A stretch of DNA of 64,000 nt from CAYTGM01 sp964437365 (GTDB taxonomy: Bacteria; Sumerlaeota; Sumerlaeia; SLMS01). The stretch is taken from positions 149,513 to 213,512 of the forward strand of contig CAYTGM010000009.1 in assembly GCA_964437365.1 (NCBI GenBank), written 5' to 3'. The notes below the pieces were generated by a model that worked only from the letters and a program-made list of their open reading frames with translations, ran no database searches and had not been told where the DNA came from. This document shows, piece by piece, positions 16,966 to 25,992 of the stretch. Positions within the stretch are counted from its first letter, which is position 1. Every line of letters starts with the position of its first letter. The position numbers and the translations under genes were made by a program.

Positions 16966-18828
16966 TTATTTTGAGTCATTGAGGAAGTATTGGTATTGAG
17001 CCTCACATAGGGTACGCAATGCAAAGGATGAATTCTGGGTAATATATTCGAAGGAATATGGAGATTTTCTCCTTTCTTCACCTTTCGGGAGATAATCCAG
17101 CCATTGATACTGGGTTTTCTCCTCGATATAAACGAGTTCTCTGAAAAGCCCTTTTCGAGCGTTGGTGAGGTGAGTGGCAGAAACATCTATTTCTGCTGCT
17201 TCTCCCTTCAAGTCGAGTCTTGAATACAGGGCCACGCAGACACCCTCTGGTATGAGGACGGGCTCACGAGGAAAGGATAGCCTGGTCCCTTCTTCTTCCA
17301 GATAGGAACCGTTGATGAACTCCAGGCGGAAAATGAGAGCCCTTTCTTTTTCTGACCATGGTCGGAAATAATAGATCGATCCTCTCATCCATGGTTGAAG
17401 GACGGGAGAAATGACCACGCTGAGCTGAGACTCACTATCCCGAAGTTGAAGACCCATCCTGGGTTGGGTTTCTCCTGAGATCTCTTCAGCGGTATTCCCG
17501 TGTTGGAACGCCCACCAGGTGTAAGCTGCCATGAGAGAAGAATCTCCTGGGTCAAGGATCCTCCAGTTGGGCGATGGTTCGGGTTGCTCGAAGACGATCG
17601 TTTCATCACCTTTTGTTTTCTCTAAAAGGTCGAACACGGCTTGTATAGAATCTCTTGTCGGATTTCCCATCACATAAAAGCGTCTGACCAGCCCCATATT
17701 TTGAACCTGCAATACGAATCCTGAAAGAAAGATAATGGCAGTTAGCGAGGTGGCCAGATCCCACTTGCGACAAAGGTCTTCGAGGCCTTTAGCAAGGAAC
17801 AGGTTCCAGAAAGCCAGAGGTATGAGACACACGCGCGTCCCGTCCCCCGGTGAGATCAGAATGAAAACCATGGGCAAGAGCGAGGCCAGGAGGAAGAACA
17901 GAAGAGCAACAGTAACCCGCTTCATTCCGGATAGCAGAAGAAGACCGATAGAGAAGAAGAGCAGGGCAAAACCCGGCAGGAAGTGAAATGCACCAGGAGT
18001 ATCTGTGATGAGTCTTCCACCCATTTGCCAGGGACACATCAGGGCTGATAGAATCGCCAGCGCATTTCTCATCCATTCGAAGATGGAATGCGTGTCGCCT
18101 TCCTTCACATAGCCACCGAACTGGCCAAGATATACAATCCTGAGAAAAAGGAATAAAGCCGAGATCACTACAGGACCGAGGATGGTTAACCAGAACTGTC
18201 GCTTTGATAAGTCTTTTTTTCCCAGAAAGGCAGTAACAGGTAAAATGAAAAGCCCTGAGTACGCAGCCTCTTTTGAAAGCAAGGCCAGGCAGAAAAGTGC
18301 AAGAGCAGTATAGCTCAGTGAGATCCTCTGAAGCCTGATCCCCTTTAACGAAAAGTAAACGGCCCAGAGAAGAAACATTCCCGAAATGAGATCAGTTCGG
18401 CCACTTATCCAGTACAAGGCCTCGTTCTTTAAAGGGTTTCCCAGAAAGAAAACCGAAAAGATTACAATGGTCAATATTGAGCAATAGCCACTTATCTGTT
18501 TGTAAATACACACAAGCGCCTGACAAATAATCAGGAAGTAAACAGAATTGGTCAGGTGGTACCCCCATGAACGTAGCTCGAAGAGATGGGAATCGATGAA
18601 AAAACTTACCCTCACAAGAGGACGGTAAAACCCACCAATGTTTCTGAGACCATCATTCCAATCGCCAGAAAAAGATGCTGCGATTGTACTTAAGTTCCTG
18701 GGCCTGATTTGAAACCAGTCATCTGCATGGAAATACATGAAAAGACCGGGCAAGACCACAAGCAGAGCAAGAATATAGTACACCGTCAGATAGAAGGGTG
18801 AATCTTGATCGTTGACCTTTTCTTTCAT
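16966..18828 (-). CDS. GT-C type integral membrane glycosyltransferase (predicted)
   Basis: 620 aa. About 10-12 transmembrane helices in residues 12-400, then a ~220-residue soluble domain. The first periplasmic loop holds HADDWFQI (Asp36-Asp37), the acidic pair expected after helix 1 of polyprenyl-phosphate-sugar-dependent GT-C enzymes. ISGRTDLISGMF is another hallmark of this group of O-mannosyltransferase-like proteins. It probably moves a sugar from a lipid carrier to a glycan or protein on the periplasmic side. It lies between the TPR gene (47 bp away) and the epimerase gene (21 bp), which fits a glycan or glycoprotein assembly operon. Donor and acceptor unknown. Confidence 0.75.
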   Translation of the reverse strand: MKEKVNDQDSPFYLTVYYILALLVVLPGLFMYFHADDWFQIRPRNLSTIAASFSGDWNDGLRNIGGFYRPLVRVSFFIDSHLFELRSWGYHLTNSVYFLIICQALVCIYKQISGYCSILTIVIFSVFFLGNPLKNEALYWISGRTDLISGMFLLWAVYFSLKGIRLQRISLSYTALALFCLALLSKEAAYSGLFILPVTAFLGKKDLSKRQFWLTILGPVVISALFLFLRIVYLGQFGGYVKEGDTHSIFEWMRNALAILSALMCPWQMGGRLITDTPGAFHFLPGFALLFFSIGLLLLSGMKRVTVALLFFLLASLLPMVFILISPGDGTRVCLIPLAFWNLFLAKGLEDLCRKWDLATSLTAIIFLSGFVLQVQNMGLVRRFYVMGNPTRDSIQAVFDLLEKTKGDETIVFEQPEPSPNWRILDPGDSSLMAAYTWWAFQHGNTAEEISGETQPRMGLQLRDSESQLSVVISPVLQPWMRGSIYYFRPWSEKERALIFRLEFINGSYLEEEGTRLSFPREPVLIPEGVCVALYSRLDLKGEAAEIDVSATHLTNARKGLFRELVYIEEKTQYQWLDYLPKGEERRKSPYSFEYITQNSSFALRTLCEAQYQYFLNDSK

Positions 18829-18875
18829 TTAGGCGTACTTTGTCACCCTTATATACGTCTTGTATAATGAAGTAG

Positions 18876-19940
18876 TTATTGAGGCTGGCGTGGATCGATG
18901 CCCCTCTTGTTTATCTCGTTCAGCACATAGCGTGAGTCATGCTCGAGGGCGCGAAGGACTTCATCACGTGCGGCGTTATATTTCTTTTGCTTGTAAAGAC
19001 AGATGCTTAGATCATATCTGAGTACAGCACTGTTCGAAAACAGCTCCAGCGCTTTGCGAAGAGCCTGTTCCTGTTTTTCAAAGTCGCCGGCCTTGGCATA
19101 GAGGATCGCCGCACTGTGGTAAGCTTCAGGGATCATGCGGTTGACTCTATTTCCCAGATCCATAATGTAATCTCCTCCTCTGGAAGGCTCCCCGGAAATG
19201 TCATAGTAATTCGTCAGAGCCTGAATGGATCGCCTGTCCGTTGGGTCAAGAAGCAACCCCTTGCGAAGGAGTTCCACCCCTTCTTCTCCGCGGCCGATCT
19301 TTTGATATAGACGCCCCAGTGCAAGTGTCCCTTGGGTGTCCTCCATAATTGCCGAACGATTTTCCTCCGCAAGGCGAAGAGCTTGAGCGTTTTTCCCTTG
19401 AAGCTCCATGGTTTGTACAAGCCCCGAAACTGCAGGTGCAAAGCCCTCATCCTCATCAAGTGCAAGCTGATAGTTGAGCGTTGCTTCCGGATATCTTTCA
19501 GAGACGCGGAAGAAGTCGCCCTGATAAGCATAGGCGTTCGGGATCAAACCCTCATACCAGGAGACCACAGCTAATAATCTTAGGGAAGGTTGGTGCGCTG
19601 GGCAGATATTAAGTGCACTTAAAAGGTCGGTCTTCACGGATTCCAGAAGTTTGTTACCTCCAAGAGAACCGAGTGAAGATTCTTCAAAGGATGTCAGATC
19701 CATCCTCTCTACTGCAACAAGTTCTCGAATATCGTCTGCCTTGTTGCGTGCACGTGCATGGAAAACTTCAGCGTATTCACAGGCGTTGAGGTCTCTTTCA
19801 GCCATGTCTGCCAGATGCTTCACTCCCACAGATTTCATTGCGAGGACAACTGTCACCGCTGTCGCGATAACGATGACCCAGATGGGGAGTAACTTCTTCA
19901 TGTCGGGTAAGTATCGGTTACCGTTTGGGGTAGTGCTCAT
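18876..19940 (-). CDS. membrane-anchored TPR protein
   Basis: 354 aa. One N-terminal transmembrane helix (LLPIWVIVIATAVTVVLAM), then a periplasmic domain with about six TPR-like helix pairs, e.g. ATLNYQLALDEDEGFAPAV, LALGRLYQKIGRGEEGVELL, KQEQALRKALELFSNSAVLR. TPR domains bind partner proteins, so a scaffold role for the neighbouring glycosyltransferase, ligase and peptidase products is plausible. The start overlaps the stop of the giant peptidase gene by 4 bp; a second ATG 13 codons later is also possible. Confidence 0.82.
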   Translation of the reverse strand: MSTTPNGNRYLPDMKKLLPIWVIVIATAVTVVLAMKSVGVKHLADMAERDLNACEYAEVFHARARNKADDIRELVAVERMDLTSFEESSLGSLGGNKLLESVKTDLLSALNICPAHQPSLRLLAVVSWYEGLIPNAYAYQGDFFRVSERYPEATLNYQLALDEDEGFAPAVSGLVQTMELQGKNAQALRLAEENRSAIMEDTQGTLALGRLYQKIGRGEEGVELLRKGLLLDPTDRRSIQALTNYYDISGEPSRGGDYIMDLGNRVNRMIPEAYHSAAILYAKAGDFEKQEQALRKALELFSNSAVLRYDLSICLYKQKKYNAARDEVLRALEHDSRYVLNEINKRGIDPRQPQ

Positions 19941-22900
19941 GGGATGCGGGCAACTTCCTGACTTTCCGAGGAATCGGACTGCTGTGGCGAACCTTTCTTT
20001 ATCCGAACGTCTTTTAAGGATGGAGTGTCAACGGCTGATCCAACTAATGTGGCTCGCCACTGAAAGAAAAGATCGTCAGATACACCTGCTTTGAATGATC
20101 TATCAGGACTGATATCAATCCAGTCATTCCAGTCTATCTCCTGCTTACCTTCACTCCCGCTTCTGATAGCAAACTGAATCGACGTGTTTTCTGGTAAGTC
20201 CATCTCTGCACTCAGATAACGCTCAGCAGGTCCCTTTAACTTTATGATAGGACTGCGATATGAGCCCTTAACGGGGTTCAAATAGAAACCTCTAATCTGG
20301 TTTACAGATGGATAGTCAGGAGGAGAGAGTTCTATATCAAGGAAGTCGTCATGAGTTTCAACTCTTTCCATGTACACCCTGTCTCGTGCATTCCTGTTGA
20401 ACAACTTCCACTCTGGGTTATTTTCAAGACGATAGCGAAACTGACCTGAGTTTTTATCGCTGAAGAAATTCCCAACGTGATTGATATACAACTCATAGAG
20501 AGTGACACCGTCTTCCTGGTCCAGAGGAATCCTGAGTTTAACACTTGGTGGATCTTCTCCATACTGGTACCACAGGTCTGTTCCATCCAGTTCCCAGAGG
20601 TTATCTACGGTCTTATAAGGACCCAGAGTGCCTTCAACAAAGTACCCCCGTTCAATGGAACGATATAGACTGTCACTTCCTGGCCTTTGAGTAAGAACAA
20701 GAGCGCGGGACCCAAGCTGTTTGAGATCCGTGATAGTCCCGTAATCCGGAAATCTGCCGAACTCCCAGGTGCCGTCCTCTGAGGTAATAAAGGTCTCGGG
20801 AAGAATATACGGAAAAATAAACTCAGCATCGTTATCGCGATGGGTTGTCTCGAGATACTCTCGATCCGGGTTCAACTCGATGATATACTGGTATTCATCT
20901 GGTTCTATCTGCCAGTCAAATGTGATGACTGCTGAATCCCCAGCAAGTAACTCGTCGAATCGATGTGAGAACTGTTGCCTTCTTTCTCCAGACCTGCTGA
21001 GAGCAGCGCCTGTCACACGAAACCTTCGTAGAAAATCACGGTCCGAGTTATTCTCTACAGGGACCTGAAATGAGATTATCTGATAGGGCTCTGCATAGTT
21101 CTTCGAAACTTTAATGTTTTCTTTCGTCAGTCTTAAGTTCGGTGCCTCGATAAACCGGAAGGGCTGAGAAGCGACATTATCTGTCATGTCTTCTTCCTGC
21201 GCGTCAGAGTTACCGCTTTCGACAGTCGCGTAGAGAGTTCCACTGTTATCTGTAAATGGTCCCGGATCCCAGCGTACTCTCAGTTCTTTTTCATCTCCAG
21301 GAAACAGTTCGCTAATATTATTCTGATCATACCACGGTATTGATGATTCTGCTCTGTTTTCCTGCTTCCATGGTTCGTTAACCCACAAGGCAGCAGTAAT
21401 ATTCTTCATGGGTACGTTTCCGTTATTTCGAATCGTCATCCGTGCGAAAACGGTATTCTTTTGTGGCACTGCGTCTCTTTCAAGATAGAAAGAACCGGGA
21501 ATAATCATCAAGTTTGGATTATCCTTCAAAGAGAGGGAAAAGACTTCTACTTGAAGGGGAACTTCGCGGTTATCCCCCCAGCCATAGACCTCCATGGCGA
21601 AAGTCTTTTCAGCAGATCGAAAGGATCTCTCACTCTTGAATGTAACTTCTTCCCGACTTCCCGCTTCCAGACGCTGTATGGTCTGCAAGGGAGCAATTTC
21701 CGGCCTGCCTTCCTGGTCCAGATCCTTGAGTCGGATCCGTATGTTTCCAAGGTCTTCCGATGTCACGTTGTAAAGAGGAAGGACAAACTCCGTTCCTTCA
21801 AAGTCCGAAAGATGCCTGACTTCAATCCCCGAGAGAGGAAGGGAAAGGTAGCGTCCGGATTTCATCGATGCCGTATTAAATATTTCTGTCTCTGCAATGG
21901 CAACTCGCTCTCCGTTTCCATTATTGCCCTCTACACTCAGTCTTGCAGAAACCTTTTCAAATTCTTCCACCAGTCTCGGTGGAATATCTACATCAACTGC
22001 AGAGAGAGCTGGCAGATCAACAGGGAGTGCTTCCAGAACGCGCCCCGTACTTGCATCAAGGATATCAAACTGTATATCAGAGAGAGGAAGTCTGGATTTA
22101 TTTGTGATTGTGACTGTAACAGGTGAGGTGACGGCCAATTGTCTGAATTCTTCGGCAAGATCCTGTCGTTTGAAAACTAACTCAGCCTCGGTCTTCTCAA
22201 CAGTCAGCGTTTCAGACCCGGAGATATGAAACGAATCTTCTTCATTTCCACCGGAAACGGAAACGACATACTCCCCAGGCTCAAGCCAGGCAGGGAGTTC
22301 AAGCTCAAACTCAAACTCACGGTCCTTGCCAGACGCCAGAATCTGCTGCTCTACGATGGGTTCATGCGTCTTGCCAAGAAGTGCAACTTTGAGAGTTGAA
22401 GCTTCCATTCTGCTGGCGGTTGCCGTGACGGAAAGCTTTCCAGGACTCGTGGACAGGACACGGCTAGGTTCAACAGTTAGCTTGTCGAATGAATTGAGAG
22501 GAACGATAGACAAAGCGGGGTCCCCCATAAGAACAAATTGCTTTGTCAATTTCTGGCTGGCTCTATACTGGAAATACTTCAATTTGGAATAAAGACATAG
22601 TTCACCAACATCGGAGGTCGATTTTTGCTGTAATGCCTCATAGAAAGAGAGAATGAGAAGCTCATGTTCGTAGCTGCTGGCCTTTTCGACAGGTATATAG
22701 GCTGCCACCATTCCTCCATTTTCTCTCCGAAGAAAATGCTCTGACAAACTTGTATTTACTGGTGGCACTGGATAGTCAATCCAGCCCGTATCACAGGATC
22801 CTGCGATGAGAACAGGAAACTTCCCGTTACTCTCTGTGCGGTCTATATCTCTGATGTGAAAAATTCTCTCGCCAGACCAAAGATTGGGCCCACCGTGACC

Positions 22901-25345
22901 AAGATATGTGACTGTTCGTGCCCCATCATTTAAAGCCTTCACAATCGCATCAGTCATTTCTACACTGCGTTTTCTCCAGAATCCTCGGAAATAATCCTCA
23001 TAAACGAAATCATGAAGCCCATATATAAGAGCCTCGTGCGAACCGCTAAAGCCCTGGCTGACTATAGCCTTCGCAACCTTTAGAAACTCCGCTTCATCAT
23101 CAAGAACAAACAGATTCCGGTTTCGCCACATTCCACCTGGAGGCGAGGTTTCATAAGCGATGATCTTATCAACTATCGTTGAAAGTTCATCGGTGTTGTT
23201 GGCTGAAATTCTTCCAAGCTCAACATCAGGAAGAGGTCCGACTCCAGAAAAAAGTGTATAGCCTTCATCACCGCGGATTCTTTCTGCTGGATCCTGCCAG
23301 CCATAGACAGGCACCATGTTCTTCGAAGCAGTGATATCAGGGAAACGATACTCCCACCAGAACTCCGATGCTTCTCCTACAAGGAGAACCTCACTCAAAC
23401 GTTTGCCTTCGCGATCGATATAGCAGTGATGAATCACGTCGCAGATGGCGGAGGTTTTTTGCCAACCATAGCTGTAAACCTTATATATGTCTTCAACATT
23501 TACCGCTTCCACACGGCGGTTCTTCGATCGATGTTGGAGAAAAGGTGGAAGGGCCTCCTGAAGATCTGAATGATAGATCAGTAGATAATCAAGAGCGGAG
23601 GACCTGAAAAACAGCTCGGGGAATTGTACTCTCTCGACATTTGTTGGGAATGGTGTTATTGACGGTTCAACCAGTACAAAGGTGTTTTCACCTTCAGCCA
23701 CGTCTATCTTGCCATTGAATTGACGGACGCCTGAGCGACCAATGATTCGAAGTGATTGCACTTCAGGTCGAAGGGGATCTTCCAGGTCGAAGAGATAGCC
23801 CGAGCCTCCCTCAGTATTGTATGTATTGAACTGTGCCGTATATGAAGTTGTCTCATCAGCGCTAATCGTAAACGGGTCTTGATGGTAAATGGATCTTGTT
23901 GGAACCGGGATGTTGATTCGAGCTTCGATGAAAGCAGCAGACCAACTTCCATTGTCGCCTTCAGTACTGGCCTCAAGGGAAAGAATATTTGTCCCTGGCT
24001 TCAACAAAGCAGCGTCAAAATTGAACTGTACCTCCTTTGAATTCGTCGATCTTGCATTCACCTGACCTATTCTCTCTCTGTTCAGATAGGCTACAAGCTC
24101 GCCTTCACTTCTCGGATTAGTTGTTGTATAGAAAATTTGTACTGATGCGGGGCCTGTTTTCTCTATTTCTTCCGGTGCCTGAAACTCAAACTCTTCGTAG
24201 TTACCATAGCCGATGACTGAAGTCACCCAGCGTAAATTGGGTGAATTAAGGTCAATTTGAAACAAGTACTCGTTTGGCTTGAATATACGCCGCTGTACGA
24301 CAGCTGGACGGTCTATCGGTATAACTCCTCGTGCTTCAAACCCCTTGGGTGTGAGACGAAGAGGCTCCTGCTCCTCACCTGCCCTGATTATCCACAATGG
24401 AAGATAGGGGGCTTTGTCACTTTTGTCGTGAGGCACGTAGAACAACAGTTTTGCGTCACCTGCGAGGAAAGGGTCGTTCACTTCGAAGGGAAGGCAAGGA
24501 AGCTCTTCATTCCCCAGCATCACAACAATTTCATCGACGGGAAGGCTTTCGGGAGAAACGCCAGCGTCGCGCAGCACAGTTCCATCGATACCGTAAACTC
24601 CTCCTTCCCGTAGTCTATACAGAAGGACTGGTCCTCGAGCAGCAGCATCCCGCATAAGCTCATTCCATTTTGTCTGAGCCTCATATTCAATTGGAGGGTC
24701 GATCTGCATGGCAGATGTCAGTATCTGTTCAGGATTGAGGACAACCTTTCCGAGGGCAACAATGCTGTAAGGATCATATTCCTTCAGGTCAGGTATATAC
24801 TTGTCCGGGTCTTCTTTTTCAAAACTGGCAAGGAGCTGCATACCATTTATGATAAGGGTATAGCCACGGGAATTACCATCTAAAGTAAAGTTCTTTCGTT
24901 TACTGATTTCCAACTCTGCCTTATACTGCCCGACAGAACGAAACTGATCGATCATTCTCAAGCGAATCAGACCCAAATCACTGACGTCCATACCGAGTTC
25001 GTTCTCCCCCTCTGAATCAAAGGGCCCCAGAACTGTGTCATCATCCTGCAGAATGAAGTAGCTGAACTTTTCCAGCTCCACCTTCAATCCACCATCGATG
25101 GGTCCAGCAAGCATGATTGGCTGGTAATGGCGTCCGTTGAGGCGAGTCAGGTCGGGAATCTGCAGGGATAGATAGATTCTGCTGGAGGTATCCGATACCT
25201 TTTCAGATCGACTCCGAATAAATGGTTCGATTTCTTCAGGTGAATATGTTGTATTCGCGCCCGCTTTTACTGACCCAAGGATGAAAAGCAGCATGGCCAG
25301 AAAAAAGAGGTGTCTGTTTCGATACTCTGTTAACAATGTGTGCAC
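19937..25345 (-). CDS. giant gingipain-like C25 cysteine peptidase, secreted
   Basis: 1802 aa, GTG start. Signal peptide about residues 1-30. Residues ~584-950 match peptidase family C25: YLLIYHSD, WQDPAERIRGDEGY, VELGRISANN, catalytic His817 in TYLGHGGPN, catalytic Cys851 in AGSCDTGW (34 residues apart, close to the spacing in gingipains), and the end motif LMGDPALS. N-terminal ~580 residues: beta-rich domains resembling the pro-domain and Ig-like folds. C-terminal ~850 residues: several beta-sandwich modules including CARDB-like ones (PVENNSDRDFLRRF). No recognisable type IX C-terminal sorting domain is visible. First gene of the cluster 25345 to 13988. PorU-like sortase/maturase and secreted protease are both possible roles; the glycan neighbours make a surface-attachment role worth considering. 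Confidence 0.88.
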   Translation of the reverse strand: MHTLLTEYRNRHLFFLAMLLFILGSVKAGANTTYSPEEIEPFIRSRSEKVSDTSSRIYLSLQIPDLTRLNGRHYQPIMLAGPIDGGLKVELEKFSYFILQDDDTVLGPFDSEGENELGMDVSDLGLIRLRMIDQFRSVGQYKAELEISKRKNFTLDGNSRGYTLIINGMQLLASFEKEDPDKYIPDLKEYDPYSIVALGKVVLNPEQILTSAMQIDPPIEYEAQTKWNELMRDAAARGPVLLYRLREGGVYGIDGTVLRDAGVSPESLPVDEIVVMLGNEELPCLPFEVNDPFLAGDAKLLFYVPHDKSDKAPYLPLWIIRAGEEQEPLRLTPKGFEARGVIPIDRPAVVQRRIFKPNEYLFQIDLNSPNLRWVTSVIGYGNYEEFEFQAPEEIEKTGPASVQIFYTTTNPRSEGELVAYLNRERIGQVNARSTNSKEVQFNFDAALLKPGTNILSLEASTEGDNGSWSAAFIEARINIPVPTRSIYHQDPFTISADETTSYTAQFNTYNTEGGSGYLFDLEDPLRPEVQSLRIIGRSGVRQFNGKIDVAEGENTFVLVEPSITPFPTNVERVQFPELFFRSSALDYLLIYHSDLQEALPPFLQHRSKNRRVEAVNVEDIYKVYSYGWQKTSAICDVIHHCYIDREGKRLSEVLLVGEASEFWWEYRFPDITASKNMVPVYGWQDPAERIRGDEGYTLFSGVGPLPDVELGRISANNTDELSTIVDKIIAYETSPPGGMWRNRNLFVLDDEAEFLKVAKAIVSQGFSGSHEALIYGLHDFVYEDYFRGFWRKRSVEMTDAIVKALNDGARTVTYLGHGGPNLWSGERIFHIRDIDRTESNGKFPVLIAGSCDTGWIDYPVPPVNTSLSEHFLRRENGGMVAAYIPVEKASSYEHELLILSFYEALQQKSTSDVGELCLYSKLKYFQYRASQKLTKQFVLMGDPALSIVPLNSFDKLTVEPSRVLSTSPGKLSVTATASRMEASTLKVALLGKTHEPIVEQQILASGKDREFEFELELPAWLEPGEYVVSVSGGNEEDSFHISGSETLTVEKTEAELVFKRQDLAEEFRQLAVTSPVTVTITNKSRLPLSDIQFDILDASTGRVLEALPVDLPALSAVDVDIPPRLVEEFEKVSARLSVEGNNGNGERVAIAETEIFNTASMKSGRYLSLPLSGIEVRHLSDFEGTEFVLPLYNVTSEDLGNIRIRLKDLDQEGRPEIAPLQTIQRLEAGSREEVTFKSERSFRSAEKTFAMEVYGWGDNREVPLQVEVFSLSLKDNPNLMIIPGSFYLERDAVPQKNTVFARMTIRNNGNVPMKNITAALWVNEPWKQENRAESSIPWYDQNNISELFPGDEKELRVRWDPGPFTDNSGTLYATVESGNSDAQEEDMTDNVASQPFRFIEAPNLRLTKENIKVSKNYAEPYQIISFQVPVENNSDRDFLRRFRVTGAALSRSGERRQQFSHRFDELLAGDSAVITFDWQIEPDEYQYIIELNPDREYLETTHRDNDAEFIFPYILPETFITSEDGTWEFGRFPDYGTITDLKQLGSRALVLTQRPGSDSLYRSIERGYFVEGTLGPYKTVDNLWELDGTDLWYQYGEDPPSVKLRIPLDQEDGVTLYELYINHVGNFFSDKNSGQFRYRLENNPEWKLFNRNARDRVYMERVETHDDFLDIELSPPDYPSVNQIRGFYLNPVKGSYRSPIIKLKGPAERYLSAEMDLPENTSIQFAIRSGSEGKQEIDWNDWIDISPDRSFKAGVSDDLFFQWRATLVGSAVDTPSLKDVRIKKGSPQQSDSSESQEVARIP

Positions 25346-25472
25346 GTTATTCAGGTTTCTCTCAGAAAGATTCTCCCAGAACCCACATCCTAATTGTGCC
25401 GGTGAGTTTCATCCCCTTTGATTGCTCAGGTCAAGACAAGCCAAGGGTCATGAAAAGGAACAGGACCACATC

Positions 25473-25922
25473 ATGAGCAAAAGCCCACAGATCGCTGTTA
25501 TCAACGGACCTAACCTCAACCTGCTGGGGACACGTGAACCGGAAATCTATGGTTCTACAACCCTTCAGGACATACATCAAGACCTTGAGAAGCATGCCAA
25601 GGGATTGGGCGTCAGCCTGACTTTTTTCCAAAGTAATCACGAAGGCGAGATCATCGATCACATACATTCTCTTAGAGAGACACACAGCGCCATCCTCATT
25701 AACCCAGGGGCTTTCACGCACACCTCCGTTGCCATCCTTGACGCTCTCTCCAGCGTTCAGGTTCCCACATTCGAAGTTCACCTCTCAAACATTCACCAGC
25801 GTGAAGAGTTCCGCCATAAGAGCTACATCAGCAAAGTTGCCCGCGGCATCGTTTGTGGTTTCGGCGCCGACAGTTACCGCCTTGCTCTGGAGGGAGCCGT
25901 GAAGAGTCTAAAGAGTACTTAA
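25473..25922 (+). CDS. aroQ: type II 3-dehydroquinate dehydratase
   Basis: 149 aa from the ATG at 25473, with AAGGA upstream. It converts 3-dehydroquinate to 3-dehydroshikimate in the shikimate pathway. The hallmark N-terminus NGPNLNLLGTREPEIYG contains the catalytic Tyr26 and flexible-loop Arg21. FFQSNHEGEIIDHIH, LINPGAFTHTS and FEVHLSNIHQREEFR (catalytic His) complete the active site. The length is normal for the dodecameric type II enzyme. The frame is open upstream to 25422, but that part lacks family similarity. It stands about 70 bp before uvrA on the same strand. Confidence 0.97.
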   Translation: MSKSPQIAVINGPNLNLLGTREPEIYGSTTLQDIHQDLEKHAKGLGVSLTFFQSNHEGEIIDHIHSLRETHSAILINPGAFTHTSVAILDALSSVQVPTFEVHLSNIHQREEFRHKSYISKVARGIVCGFGADSYRLALEGAVKSLKST

Positions 25923-25992
25923 GCCAGAAGATGGCTCGTCTCCTGCTCTCTTCCTCTGCAGATTATTTTGCAACATAGAGTCACTCAACCTT

